A model generated the notes under the pieces. The model did not search any database and was not told the origin of the DNA. It saw nothing but the letters and a program-made list of their open reading frames with translations. Shown one piece after another: positions 1 to 10,239 of a stretch of 64,000 bases of DNA (positions are counted from its first letter, which is position 1; each line of letters begins with the position of its first letter). Source of the DNA: Phragmites australis (lineage: Eukaryota > Streptophyta > Magnoliopsida > Poales > Poaceae); contig NC_084940.1 in assembly GCF_958298935.1 (NCBI RefSeq), positions 16,549,146 to 16,613,145 of the forward strand, read 5' to 3'. A program made the translations under genes and the position numbers.

Positions 1-1309
1 TATCCGTAGACTCGCATTCGACGAATGCAAAAGCCAAAGGTACAACATGGTTCTCACCATCTACACTGATATCTATGAGTATCTACCCCTTGAATTTGCC
101 AGTGAGGAATGTCCCATCCACGTACATCAACGGATGGCAATATCGGAATGCCTCGATCATACAGTTGAACAACTAGAACGCCGACTGAAGAACTCGATCT
201 CTATCCTAATTGGCAAAATCATGAGTAGCAATGTAGGTGCCTAGGTTCCTACCCTGAATAACCTCTAGCAATTATGGTATGTTATGGTACAAGTCCTAAT
301 ATGTGCCAAACCTCTTCTCTAATATCTTCTATTTCGCTCTCCATGCCATGTCATACGAAATCTCGTACCCAAATCTTATGTTGATAGCATGCATAACTCC
401 AAATGGGGACATACTAGTATTCTTCACAATCTCTAGATACATCATATTTATAACATAATCAGCGATCATGTTCCTGTGTGTGCATAGAGGTCGGTTCAAG
501 TTGCAAGTATATGTCTTAATAATGGATGCTAACCATACAGTGTCACACCTCGACAAGAATCCATGAACTCGCCATGTGCAATCTTCAGCTAAACATTTCA
601 TGTTGTATGTTCGAGGATTGGAAATTACCACCTTGAACTCCCTCTTCTCCGAGAAACACCATCTCTTCACTGCATGCTGCAGATGGACTTTATCATAAAA
701 CATCTGACCTTTGGTTACCATAATCGAATCATATGCCCATGACGACTTGTGTCCATCGTCCATCGTCAACTTCTCTGATGCAAAATTTGACCATTCTTCC
801 GAAATTCCTACGCTTGAGTCCACAAAGTTGCGGAACTCATAGTCATCTACCTCCATCTAGTCTACAAGTGCCTCGTCCTGCTCCCCCTGGTCAGCTCGCA
901 TCACGGTTTGATTATCTTACTTGTCGTTACATCCTTCTCTTGCCGTCTGTACCTCAACCAATGCAATAGTCTACAGGGGAACCTCCAGAACCACACTCTC
1001 CTGCACCTCCTAATTGACAACATTTTCACCAACAGCATGTGCCGGGCCTGTTTCATAATCTAAAGTTGTCGCTTCTGCAAGCATGACATGGACAAAACCC
1101 CATTGCAATCCTAACCTCACAAATTGCCTCCATTGAGGTGTATTTTCACATTTTCGTAAAGTCCACTTCCACCCAATCTCAAATAACTTAGGCAACATAA
1201 CCTTGAATGACAGACACTCCTCCAATGTGCTAATTCCCAACACATCATGGAACATCCCTATCACTTGACTACGCCGCATTTCACCCGGATTATTCAGAGT
1301 AACAGCCAA
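1..1309 (-). pseudogene. MuDR-like (Mutator) transposase pseudogene, truncated at the window edge
   Basis: Read on the minus strand from about 1309 to the left edge. The stretch 856-329 gives a 175-residue piece with the MuDR N-terminal DNA-binding domain: an F-x-D-K-V-H-L-Q-x-A-V-K-R-W segment, then a cysteine-bearing stretch with CLAEDCTWRVHGF. After a stop the protein continues as AWRAK, a KILEKRFGTY stretch and, in a shifted frame, YCHPLMYVDGTFLTGKFKG, which is the start of the MULE catalytic domain. The last bases before the edge still read VPLAFAFVECEST, typical of the same domain. A minus-strand piece at 1309-1010 lies upstream and may be the N-terminal extension. Several in-frame stops and at least one frameshift show it is dead. 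The catalytic domain end and C-terminal zinc finger would lie left of the window. The family assignment is from motifs I recognise; no search was run. Confidence 0.82.
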
Positions 1310-2111
1310 ACCAAAAAAATTACTTAAATCTACCCCACTGTCGAATTATTGAACATACCCTTCACCATAATACCCACTAAAAACCACTCCTCCTGACATT
1401 CTGATGCAAAATCATATTATTATTTGTTAATTCCTTGACATTCTAAACTTTATTGCCACTAATATTGTTAAAATTATTCCTAAATTAACATTTAATTATT
1501 GCTAACATTTAATTACTCCAAAATCACGCTACACTCCTACCAACATCACGTTGACATTCCAAGAATTATTGCTAATATTTCTTAGAAAATTATTCCTAAA
1601 TCACACAACACTTTACCTACATCACGCTTCACTTAAAATATTTATTGGTACTATATTTGCTAAAATTTATCACGCTCAGTCGAAACTAACGCACAAATGT
1701 CTAAAATATTTCATAAATCATGCTACATATTTAACTACAACTATACTAATTTCTAAAATTTGTAAACTATTCTCAATTTTATAAACTGTTCTAAACTAAT
1801 TTTAAAATTTCTAATATATTCTAAATTTCTTAGACTATTTCTAACTAGTTTCTGAAATTTCTACAAATATAAATTAAAAAAATTATATCTCCTTCCTTCT
1901 TCTTCCTTCCTCCTCCTCCGGCTCCTTCCTTCCCTGTTCGATGGTGGTGCAGCGCTGGCGCACAGCTGCTCAGGCCACCGGTGAGGCACGTCGTGGGGTT
2001 GCGTGCGTCGCCTGAGCACAATGATGCCTGGGCGTGACGTTGCGGCGTTGGGCGAGGGCCATGTGGTGCGGCATGTGGCTACATCGGCCGCGCGTACGAG
2101 GCTTTAAAAGC
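1310..2111. other. AT-rich stretch without a recognisable gene
   Basis: From about 1400 to 1900 the sequence is AT-rich with many TTCTAAA/AATTTCTA repeats and no convincing ORF. From 1900 it becomes GC-richer, but the short ORFs there have no recognisable domain. It may be 5' flanking sequence or terminal sequence of the adjacent Mutator-like element. Confidence 0.5.
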
Positions 2112-2184
2112 ATGGCGACAGGTCTATCGCCATACCATATGGCGACAGGTCTATCGCCATACCATATGGCGACAGGCCTATCGT
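2112..2184. repeat. 27-bp tandem repeat, 2.7 copies, internally palindromic
   Basis: Two exact 27-bp units (2112-2138, 2139-2165) and a partial third. Each unit contains TATGGCGA and its reverse complement TCGCCATA around a CAGGTCTA core, so each can fold back. Related GCGATAGG/ATGGCGAC fragments continue to about 2290. This may be a terminal or subterminal part of a transposon; the family is not identified. Confidence 0.85.
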
Positions 2185-2289
2185 AACTGCCTACGCGTTT
2201 ATTGTCGTGACCCACAACATATTGCTATGTCAGTTGGCGAGTAATACCTATCGCCGTATGGTACGCCGACATGTCCCTAACTATCAACT

Positions 2290-2905
2290 ATATGGCGACA
2301 ATATGCTATTCTTGTAATTTTCCAATAAAATGCTATTATTAAAAAAAATTCTGTTTGATTGCTACCTCGTCCAATAAGCATGGCCACCAGCAAGCCAGAG
2401 AGGTTCGTAAGGGCTATTTGGCATGACCACCACCAGCAAGAAGATGGAGATGGCACGCAGGTGGATGGGGATTGTGGGGAGGGATCGGCCACATCTCTGT
2501 CGATCTCTTCGCCCGTGGTGACTTTGTAGACAGCACGTGCTCCCCCACTGCCCCTTCCCCGTATCTATCTCTGATTTGTGGGCATGTTCGCGTCGTCGCA
2601 TTGTTTCCCTACTCTGCGTCCTATTAGTTGAATAAAAACTGTAGGATGCTCTGCAAAAGATTGTAAAAACAATTCAATCATTAAGCTCTGTGTGAAGCTA
2701 TATCTAGAACTCCTGCATGATCACTGTCTAATTGACACGGTAGGAGTGCTCAGCTTATGTCGTCTTCCACAGCTCCAGGTTAGCAAGTTGTGGCACTAAG
2801 CAACATATGTGCAGATTTACAATGGTATGCTCCAAGCTTCTTCTAAAACGATACGTATAAGTTGCATAAATGATTATGTTTGTTCCTTTTTTTTCATAGA
2901 TGATG
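2290..2905. other. Flanking sequence left of the Ds-like element, no clear gene
   Basis: No ORF with a recognisable domain. The bases before 2906 (pyrimidine tract followed by CATAG) resemble a splice acceptor, so the hAT insertion site could lie in an old transcribed unit that resumes at 4471. That is speculative. Confidence 0.35.
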
Positions 2906-3247
2906 TTCCTCTTTAGGGATGAAAATGGTTCGAAAATGATCGGAAAAGGTCTAAACCACTTTTAGTTTTACATTTTCGCTCGGAAATGAAGTCGATAACG
3001 ATAATGCTAGAAACGAATACGACGTTGATGATTTGCGAAAATCAGGAACGGTGTTATCGGGATGGAAACATGCCGGTATCGATCAGGAACCGATAATTCA
3101 AACCCAAAAGAATACATACATATATAGAACATAACACAACCTCAAACTATTAAACACGCATGCTAGCTAGATTCCTTTGCTCTGTCTATGTCTATCATTA
3201 TCAAACACAGCAATAGTGTATGACGATATTTTATCATGAATTTGCAT

Positions 3248-3290
3248 AATATATATATATATATCCATATATATATGTATATATCGATAA
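3248..3290. repeat. AT dinucleotide low-complexity run
   Basis: Interrupted (AT)n microsatellite inside the Ds-like element, followed by a purine-rich AAAGAAGAAAAG tract. Confidence 0.85.
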
Positions 3291-3299
3291 AGAAAGAAG

Positions 3300-4240
3300 A
3301 AAAGAAAAAGATCAGCCGAGCCTCTTTTATTTTCTCTCCCGCCTTTCCTCTCTACAGCCGACCTATGCCCCTTCTTCCTCCCGAGCCAGCCTGAGCCAGG
3401 CCAGCTCCCTTCTCTCCCGTGCTTCCTCTTTCTCTTGGGCCGGATTGGCCGAGCTGACCCATGCACGTAGCCACCTCTCCTCTAGCACGAGCACTGAACC
3501 GAGCAAGGGGGGAGGGGGCGGCCTTCTTCTTTCCTCAGCCGCCAGAGTTCGGGACGCACACACCTCAATCTCCTGAGCTGAACACCACCTCCCTATCTCC
3601 TCCTCTCCATCCAAATCCAAATCAAACCGAGCTTTATCCTTCTCTCTAAGGTGAATCCCCAACTAAATCAGCCAAATCCCCTCCGTAGCCGCTGCTATTT
3701 CTCCCCAAATTACGCCATCGAGCAAGATCACCGTCCGCCATTCGAGTTCACCGTTTACCGCTCTGTCGCTGTTTCCTTGCGCTCTTAGCCCGCCGCTGCC
3801 AACCCTTACGAGCTCTGTCATCGTCACCCTACGCCGGTTGTGTTCACCGAGCCACCACCATTCGTGTTTGTCAGAACGTTCACCGGCACAGAGCAAGATG
3901 ACACACCGTTTTGCCAGAATGGGTCTCCGCCGAGGTGAGTATCGATGGGCTATACTAGCTTGAGTCCCTCCCCCTTGTTTTTTCTTTTCTTTCAGGTTAT
4001 GTTCTCGTCAGTGACGAGATGCTCATCTGCTCACTTGTTGAGCAGATCAAGATCCTTCGGCCAACAGGCACGTCGAGGTTGTTGAGATGGGGGCCATACC
4101 TTCGTGCTGCTGGCTGACAAGCATGTGAAGCCACCACCTTGCTGGCAGCCCCACTGCATGCTGCCCCGCTGGAGGTCTCACTCCAGCTGCGCCCTGCTCT
4201 GCTAAACGGATCTCCGCCCAGCTCTGTGTGCCGCCCCGCT
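3300..4240. other. GC-rich cargo in the Ds-like element with an intron-like segment
   Basis: The block is C-rich in its first half, like a plant 5' leader. It then shows a good splice donor (GAG|GTGAGT at 3935) and a pyrimidine-tract acceptor (TTCTTTTCTTTCAG ending at 3995), bounding a 61-bp intron-like segment on the plus strand. Overlapping ORFs exist on both strands but none has a domain I recognise. It could be a captured gene start or a piece of an LTR leader. Capture is an inference. Confidence 0.35.
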
Positions 4241-4470
4241 GGAGGCCAAAAATCCGATAATTACCGTCGGAAATTACCGGCTAAAAACAGAAAAACTTGA
4301 AAACGATCGGAAGTGGCCTAAATTGTTTTCGCTATCGTTTCCGCATAGTTTTATCGTTTTCATTTTTGTTTTTTCAAAATATCATTTCCGGCTTCTCAGA
4401 TTGGAAAACTTCAAAAACAATCTCCGGAATTCCAAATTTTACCGCTACCGTTTTCATCCCTATTCCTCTT

Positions 4471-6015
4471 GGTGCCTGAAATCCACTTTATCATCTGCCC
4501 AGAGTGCTTCGTGTGAAACACCAAATGGAATAAAGACGCATGATGGAATATGTTTAGGTGAATTCTGTTAACCACCCCCTTATCAGCCTGGCTTCTTGAC
4601 TTCCTAATAGTAATAGATATGCAGTTGTCATAATCAATATATTGTTCATACACTATCTATTATAATCGTGGTATTTTTTACTCACACCTTAAATTTGGTC
4701 ATCTATTGGTAGAGTGCACTTAATGTACTGCTTGATTACTCTCACAAATGTTTTCTTTACTTTTGGGCAGAAATTCCAAAATGGAGAAGGGGCCTTAATC
4801 TGGCAAGTTTTGGAAGCAGCAAATGTAGGACTAAGTTTTTATGACAAGTTGCTACCAGACGTCATCTGCTCTCCATGTTGATGCAATGTGGATTCTAGGT
4901 GGCCTTCAAGAGTTCTCTTGGTAACTTCATATGTTCTCTGTAATTCTTTCTCTCTTTTCAATTTGATTGCCAATATTAATCTGGAGATTGAGAAAGGAAT
5001 GAGTTTGTTTGTTATTCATTACTCCTTAGCTAACTATAGCAATGTGTCAATTTGTCATAATCATTTGGGCGGCATCTCAAAATTTTCTGTTGCAATGAGA
5101 TTCATGTTTGCTAGTGTATCTACTATCTTTTATGTTTGCCAATGATAATGTGTAAAACAAATCGCTTATTTCCTGCTGATATGTAAAGTTTCCTTGCTTA
5201 TTTCACATATTGACTTTTCCTGTCATTTACACTATTTTTGCATTGCTCTTCCATTTGCTTGTGAACAAATCAGAGTCCGCGGGCTATGGCGGTGCTTCAC
5301 CTCCGGCAATTTTGCTATTGTGTTTTCATCCTTTTGGAGCTACAGTTTTATAGTCCAATCGTCCTTTACCCTACCAGTATGATATGCATGCCAATTTTGG
5401 TCCATGGTAGCAATTCTGCCCATTTGCCTGTGTTAGGAAGCAAGATGCTAACACTATTCTATTTGTCCGAGGTTTAACTAGCAAGCTGTCTTTTATTTTG
5501 TTTTTTATTCGGGTCCTCTCACCCTTTAATAAATTTTTTCTCCTCTTTTTAATATAATGATATGCAGTTTTCCTATATGTTCCAGAGAAAAAAAAACTAG
5601 TAAGTTAGTTCTCCAGCTGCTTGAAAGGTCTATCAAGCTTACTAGCTTCAGTCTACAGGAAGGACAGAAGCCTACAGTGATATTTCAAGTCAAGTATTAG
5701 CATTGCTATTCATGGTCCTTTACCTTACCAGTACCATAGAAGCTTACTAGCATTGTGTAAAGCCTTGTACTGAATTAGAGGGGGAAATGATGCAGTGAAA
5801 TGCTAAATGAACCAAAGCAAAGCTATTTTGTTCAATTGAGTGCTTGAGATAATTTACACTTCCATTCAACTATGATAATCCTTGCAGGGAACGCCATCAG
5901 AGCACTGCTGTGCCACCTCCACGGTTTGTTGGCCAATCTTTGAGTTAATGTAAGCCTGGTACATGCTTCTGATTGACTTCTAGGTTTAATCATTTCCTAC
6001 ATTGCCCGTTGTAGT
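4471..6015. other. Sequence with possible decayed exons, no identifiable gene
   Basis: Several short splice-bounded blocks appear on the plus strand: after GGGCAG near 4770, around 5270-5345, and after TTGCAG at about 5888-5945. None can be joined into a protein I recognise, and all frames are broken. This could be a dead host gene or a non-coding transcript. I see no RNA gene. Confidence 0.25.
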
Positions 6016-6311
6016 AATTTGGTGTATAACCATGAGACCATCTTCAACCATATTTTCTTCATTTCGTTCCCTTCCCTGTTCCCATTCCCTTTATTTTCTC
6101 TCACCTCCAACAACTTCTCTTCGAGAGGAATCGCGAAGGGAAAGGAGAGAGAATCCCGTCCTGAAGGGAATGACCATAGGAATCCCTTCGTGACGGGAAC
6201 CGTGAAGGGAAATCGTTGGAGCACTAAAGGGAACGAAAATCCCTTCACGACGGGATTTTTGTCCCCGACGGGAAGCCGTTGGGAGTGGCCTTAGCTACAT
6301 TACACCAAATT
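6016..6311. mobile_element. MITE-like inverted-repeat element
   Basis: Left terminus AATTTGGTGTA (6016-6026) and right terminus TACACCAAATT (6301-6311) are exact 11-bp inverted copies. The similarity continues imperfectly inward (GAGACCATCTTCAACC against AAGGCCACTCCCAACGG). The 296-bp interior is rich in GAAGGGAA/CCCTTC and has no coding potential. A target duplication was not clear, so the superfamily is open (hAT or PIF/Harbinger type are possible). Confidence 0.5.
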
Positions 6312-6842
6312 GGTTATAGAAAAAATGTGGTATGCTAAATCATTGTTAGTTGATTGTATCCTTGCTATCTATTTGACCATCTTTCTGGAGTTGCCTCCTT
6401 TTTCAGCTACAACACCTACTTTCCCTTTGTTTGGAACTTATTTTAAGTTTTACCAATCAACAAATAAAAAATTGTCATATGACATTGTTCTTCAATAAGT
6501 AGCAATGTTCTCCATGACATATATAGAGTTAAGAAGATAGTATAGACAGCCCTGGGAATAAGCTAATCTCTTTCCATCTTGGTTCATATTTTGAGGTAAG
6601 CATTTAGATCGTTCAAGGTTATACTTCCTGTACAACTTCATTCATATTTTATTCCTACTTATTTAATCTTTTTAATCCAGATCTTCTGCGATTTCTCTAT
6701 CTATGGGATGCTGATCAGCACCATTGTTCCAGGCACTATGCTGTTACCATTTCTCCAATTCTATCATGCCTTCAGGGAAACCTAGCTACTATATTTTTGG
6801 GTGTGCTTGTGTCACATGATCACTAAATGGAGGTTCCAATAG
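6312..6842. other. No gene seen
   Basis: Ordinary AT-rich plant intergenic sequence up to the target duplication GATAC (6843-6847) of the chromovirus. No recognisable ORF, RNA gene or repeat. Confidence 0.5.
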
Positions 6843-6847
6843 GATAC

Positions 6848-7260
6848 TGTTGTTGACGCTTTTGTCAGATGGACCTACAGGCGCCATAGGCATGAATCTG
6901 TGGTGCATCAAAGTGGCTAGGATCGGCTAAAAAAAGGAAGGATGCAGGAGGAGATATCATTTGTTAGGAAATAGATGAGTTAATTACCTTTTGGTAACAG
7001 ATTTTTTTACTCTTTCCTGATCACGTATGAGGCCTAATCTATAAAGGCAATAGATTATCATTAGGTTTAAACAAGCAAGAAATAAATCCTCCTCAAGATG
7101 GTTACGATAAAGTCTCCTGTCGTGGCTACGAAAGAGTCACCGCCCGATGACGAGAGTGGCAGGCTGCCATTACCCCTGTGCTATCCTTTCCGTTCTCATC
7201 TGCTAGCCCATACTGTCCTGGTCTCGCCTTTAGAGTTATCGGTATGGCCACACCGTATCA
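6848..7260 (+). repeat. 5' LTR of the Reina-like element
   Basis: Starts TGTTGTTGACGC and ends CCGTATCA. It aligns throughout with 13095-13483, with scattered substitutions and small indels (413 bp against 389 bp), so the two LTRs have diverged since insertion. Confidence 0.9.
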
Positions 7261-7263
7261 ATT

Positions 7264-7277
7264 TGGTATCAAAGACA
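7264..7277 (+). promoter_or_regulatory. Primer binding site, tRNA-iMet type
   Basis: TGGTATCAAAGACA lies 3 bp after the 5' LTR. It resembles the initiator-methionine primer site (TGGTATCAGAGC) with one changed base, as is usual in plant gypsy elements. Confidence 0.75.
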
Positions 7278-7438
7278 GACCCTTCCCTATTTCCTGTTGC
7301 CGACCCCCTTCCAACGCTGTTGGTGATACAGGGACCGGGGGTCCCCAAGTCCCGAGGCCAGAACAGCAGAGTACCATGTGGCGCCCTCCCGCGGGGGATA
7401 TCCCCTTGAGGTATGAGAAGACCAAGTCCAGGGAGAGG

Positions 7439-7895
7439 GTGCTCGGGGCCATGAACAGTGGTTCCCGAGTACCCGAGTTCCGCGATGACCCGAGAAGACC
7501 AAGTACCGGGAAGAGAGTGCTCGGGGCTGCGAGCGGTGGCCCCCGAGCACTCAAGTTCCCCGACGACATGTAAAGCTAAGTACCGGGAAGAGGGTGCTCG
7601 GGGCTGCGAACAGTGGCCCCTGAGCACCCGAGTCCCCTAAGAATCCAAGGGAAGTCAGTTTCAGGAGAGAGTGATCAGGGCTGTGAACAGTGACCCTCGA
7701 GCACTCGATTCCACGAGGACTCGAACAGCCAGTTCCGGGAGAGAGTGCTCGGGGCCGTGAACAGTTGCCCTCGAGCACTCGGTTCCCCGAGGGCCAAGAA
7801 GGGGCATATCCGGGAGAGAGTGCTCGGGGCAGCGAACAGTGGCCCCCAAGCACTCGGTTCCCCGAGGGCCTGAGAAGTCCTTCGCCGGTGGCCCC
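7439..7895 (+). repeat. Diverged tandem repeat in LTR U3, about six units of 74-78 bp
   Basis: GTGCTCGGGG or a variant recurs at 7439, 7517, 7594, 7671, 7745 and 7820. Each unit also contains the complementary CCCCGAGCAC type motif, so each unit can form a GC-rich hairpin. The same architecture occurs in the other two long copies of this LTR family. Confidence 0.85.
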
Positions 7896-8351
7896 CACAG
7901 GGGTCGAGCGGTGAGGTGTCAGCTGGTGAGAGGCCCGATGTTGCATTTAAGAGGGTGCGTGACCTGTCACTTCTAACTGCTCCCCCCACGCTTTGTGTCA
8001 GTCCCTGCCACGGCCTAGCAGGGAGGCGTGGGGACATTTAATGCACGGCTCCCATCGCGGGACATCCGGCGCGCCTTGGGATAACATTGCGAAGCCCAAG
8101 GCGCCCCGCCTGCCGCCCTACTATGTCAGGCTTGCTCTGACCAAGCGGGCACGCCTGGCTGCTCGATGGCTGCCCGGTGGGCCCTCCCCGCAGCGCCCGT
8201 TGAAGAACGGCATGATGACGAACAAGACCGGATGGGGGCGCATTTTCAACCATCCCCGTCACCTCGCGCAGCAGCCCATGATGGTTGCTTTCCATTTATG
8301 GTGCCTTGGAACTCGCGCCATCCTTTCTGGGCACGCTACCTCCCCGGCGAG

Positions 8352-8359
8352 TATAAAGG
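8352..8359 (+). promoter_or_regulatory. TATA box of LTR copy 1
   Basis: TATAAAGG in a GC-rich context, at the same relative place as TATAAAAGG in the copy at 20761-22187. It fixes the LTR orientation as plus. Confidence 0.65.
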
Positions 8360-8775
8360 CGGGGCGGGCTCCCCGGATAAGGAAGGAGGACGAGTTCGAA
8401 CCAGCTCAAACTCTCAACAACCGACGACGGGCACCGAAGAACAAGGAGCACGAAGCTCTAGACTAGACAAATATTCTTGTAACCCAGCCAACACTCAGAG
8501 AGACATTCTCAGAGCATTTATAGCATACACACAGGAGTAGGGTGTTACGCTCAGTGCGGCCCGAACCTGTCTAAAAATCCCCTGAGCATTTATTACTTCC
8601 TGCATCCGATCCTTTCACCTCCACCTGCATCTCATTTACTCCCATTTATTTCACCCATGAAGTGGATTCAGAATCATCCCCGTAGCCGAATCTCAAAGGG
8701 GGTCCCTCCGGATCCCCGCTTGAGGAGTTCACCCTCCGACAACTGCCCTCCCCACCTCAACCTGCTACAAGTTCC

Positions 8776-9815
8776 ATGGCCAAACCCAAGGATCAACCTC
8801 AGGTGCCAACGACCGCTAACTTGGCGGTAATGCTCAAGCGCATTCTTGCCGAGATGGACTTTGTCAAGACATGTCTGGATCGCATTGATCAACACATCAC
8901 ACACATGGAGAAATTACATGATGACGTCATGAACGACCTTTGACCAGACGTCTCGCCGCCTCCTCCTCATCATGCTCAGCACGATGATGACCACCATGGC
9001 ATCATTCGCCACCATAAGCTGAATTTTCCCTCCTATGATGGCGAGGACAATCCCCTATCATGGCTCAACAAATGCAAGTAGTTTTTCTAAGGGCAGCGCA
9101 CCATGGAAGAAGAGAAAGTTTGGTTGTCCTCCTTTAACCTCCAAGGGTTGCAGCCCAGTGGTACTACCAACTAGAATGAAAGTATGGCATCTTCTCTTGG
9201 GCAGGGTTCATAGAATTCATCAACCTTTATTTTGGCCCGCCCATCCAGGCCAACATCCTTGGCGATCTGAAGGACCTTCATCGCATTAGGATGGTAGAGG
9301 AGTGTCAATGCCAATTTTTTTGGAACTCCTTTGCTGTTGTTATGATCTTACACCAACACATTGGGTCAATTTCTTCACCGCTAGCCTCGGCACGCCGCTG
9401 TGTACTGATGTCGAGTTACATGGGCCAACCAATCTCCAAACCGCAATGAGCTTGGCCCGCACTTATGAGAAGCGCCTCATCAACACTGATGCGGACTCCA
9501 ACTTGGCTCCTGTGCGCTCGGCGGTTGCATTCTGTGCGGCTATCAAGCTCGGCGTCGGGTCATCATCGTCTGATCTGTTTCCTTCGCCCATATCTACGCC
9601 CTATGCGTCGGTAGCACCTAAGATGACCATTCCCAGAAGCGTCCAGCAAGCTACGCCACGGTCGCAATTTTGCCATCTATCTGTCGAGGAGATGGCCAAT
9701 TGTCGTCTCAAGGGACTTTGCTTCAACTGCCCTGAAAAGTTCTCCAAGGAGCACGTTGGGAAGTGCTCCATGAAAGACACGTTCCTTCTGAAATTAGAGG
9801 ATGACACTGATGACA
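8776..9815 (+). pseudogene. Chromovirus gag (capsid and zinc knuckle), broken
   Basis: The start is at ATG 8776 (MAKPKDQPQVPTTANL). An in-frame stop follows MNDL near 8940. Homology continues as KLNFPSYDGEDNPLSWLNKC and GQRTMEEEKVWLSSF, the conserved capsid region of plant chromovirus Gag, then switches frame to the 9302-9997 ORF. A degenerate knuckle LCFNCPEKFSKEHVGKC lies near 9715-9765. This protein would form the virus-like particle and bind the element RNA. At least two stops and one frameshift make it non-functional. Confidence 0.8.
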
Positions 9816-9997
9816 GGGAAGATCATCTTGAGATTTCGTTGATGGCCTTGACTAGCATTTGCGCGGCACAAACCATGCGCCTCCAGATACATGTCACTAA
9901 GCTTGCAATGATGGTGCTAGTGGATAGTGGTTCCACACACTCTTTCATCGACGTAGATATGGCACACAGTTGGGGCTCGCTGCCACACATCTGCTAG
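9816..9997 (+). pseudogene. Chromovirus aspartic protease, truncated by stop
   Basis: The end of the ORF at 9302-9997 reads MMVLVDSGSTHSFID, the retropepsin active-site motif (D-S-G-S-T-H), fused to gag as usual. The ORF then ends at a stop (ICZ position 9995-9997), and protease homology continues degenerately to about 10200 in other frames. This enzyme would cleave the Gag-Pol precursor. Confidence 0.75.
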
Positions 9998-10239
9998 GCC
10001 TTCATGTCTCGGTTGCCAACAGTGAACACATCCGTGTTCTGGGTGTTTGTGAATGCTAGACGGTCCACATCGATAATGAGGTTTTCAACATCAACTTCTA
10101 CGTGATTCCTTTGGGAGGATTTGATGTGGTCTTATAGGTGCACTGGCTGCGCACCTTGGACCCCAGTCATTGGGATTTTGAGTCACTTTCCATGACCTTT
10201 TAACGTGCTGATCACGCCATCCACTGGCGCGGTATTGGT

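Larger units (their letters stand above)
2914..4462. mobile_element. Non-autonomous Ac/Ds-like hAT element, complete, with 8-bp target duplication
   Basis: The left end TAGGGATGAAAATGG (2914-2928) and the right end CCGTTTTCATCCCTA (4448-4462) are inverted copies matching at 14 of 15 positions. They resemble the ends of maize Ac/Ds. The flanking octamers are identical: TTCCTCTT at 2906-2913 and at 4463-4470. An 8-bp duplication is the hallmark of hAT transposition. Both termini carry subterminal GGAAA/CGGAAA motifs. Length is 1549 bp with no hAT transposase, so the element depends on an autonomous partner. The interior contains a GC-rich block of about 0.9 kb that looks like captured host or LTR sequence (see the intron-like feature). 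The exact duplication and near-perfect TIRs suggest a fairly recent insertion. Confidence 0.93.
7318..8741 (+). mobile_element. Solo LTR (1.4-kb gypsy-type family, copy 1) nested in the chromovirus leader
   Basis: Starts TGTTGGTGATACAGGG and ends GTTCACCCTCCGACA. It shares both ends and the overall layout with copies at 20761-22187, 36439-37904 (inverted) and 55457-56413 (partial, inverted). It holds a U3 tandem repeat, a TATA box at 8352, an R/U5-like stretch with GGAGTAGGGTGTTACG, and the terminal ACCCTCCGACA. There is no coding sequence. Flanking pentamers (AACGC and ACTGC) do not match well, so either the target duplication has decayed or the boundary is off by a few bases. Its position between the host element's primer site and gag means it inserted into an existing chromovirus. 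Confidence 0.8.

Noticed and set aside
7178..8540. Several ORFs of 100-157 residues
   Set aside because: They lie within LTR copy 1 and have repeat-derived or low-complexity sequence with no domain.
7313..8746. Target duplication for LTR copy 1 (AACGC against ACTGC)
   Set aside because: Only three of five bases agree, so I do not claim it.
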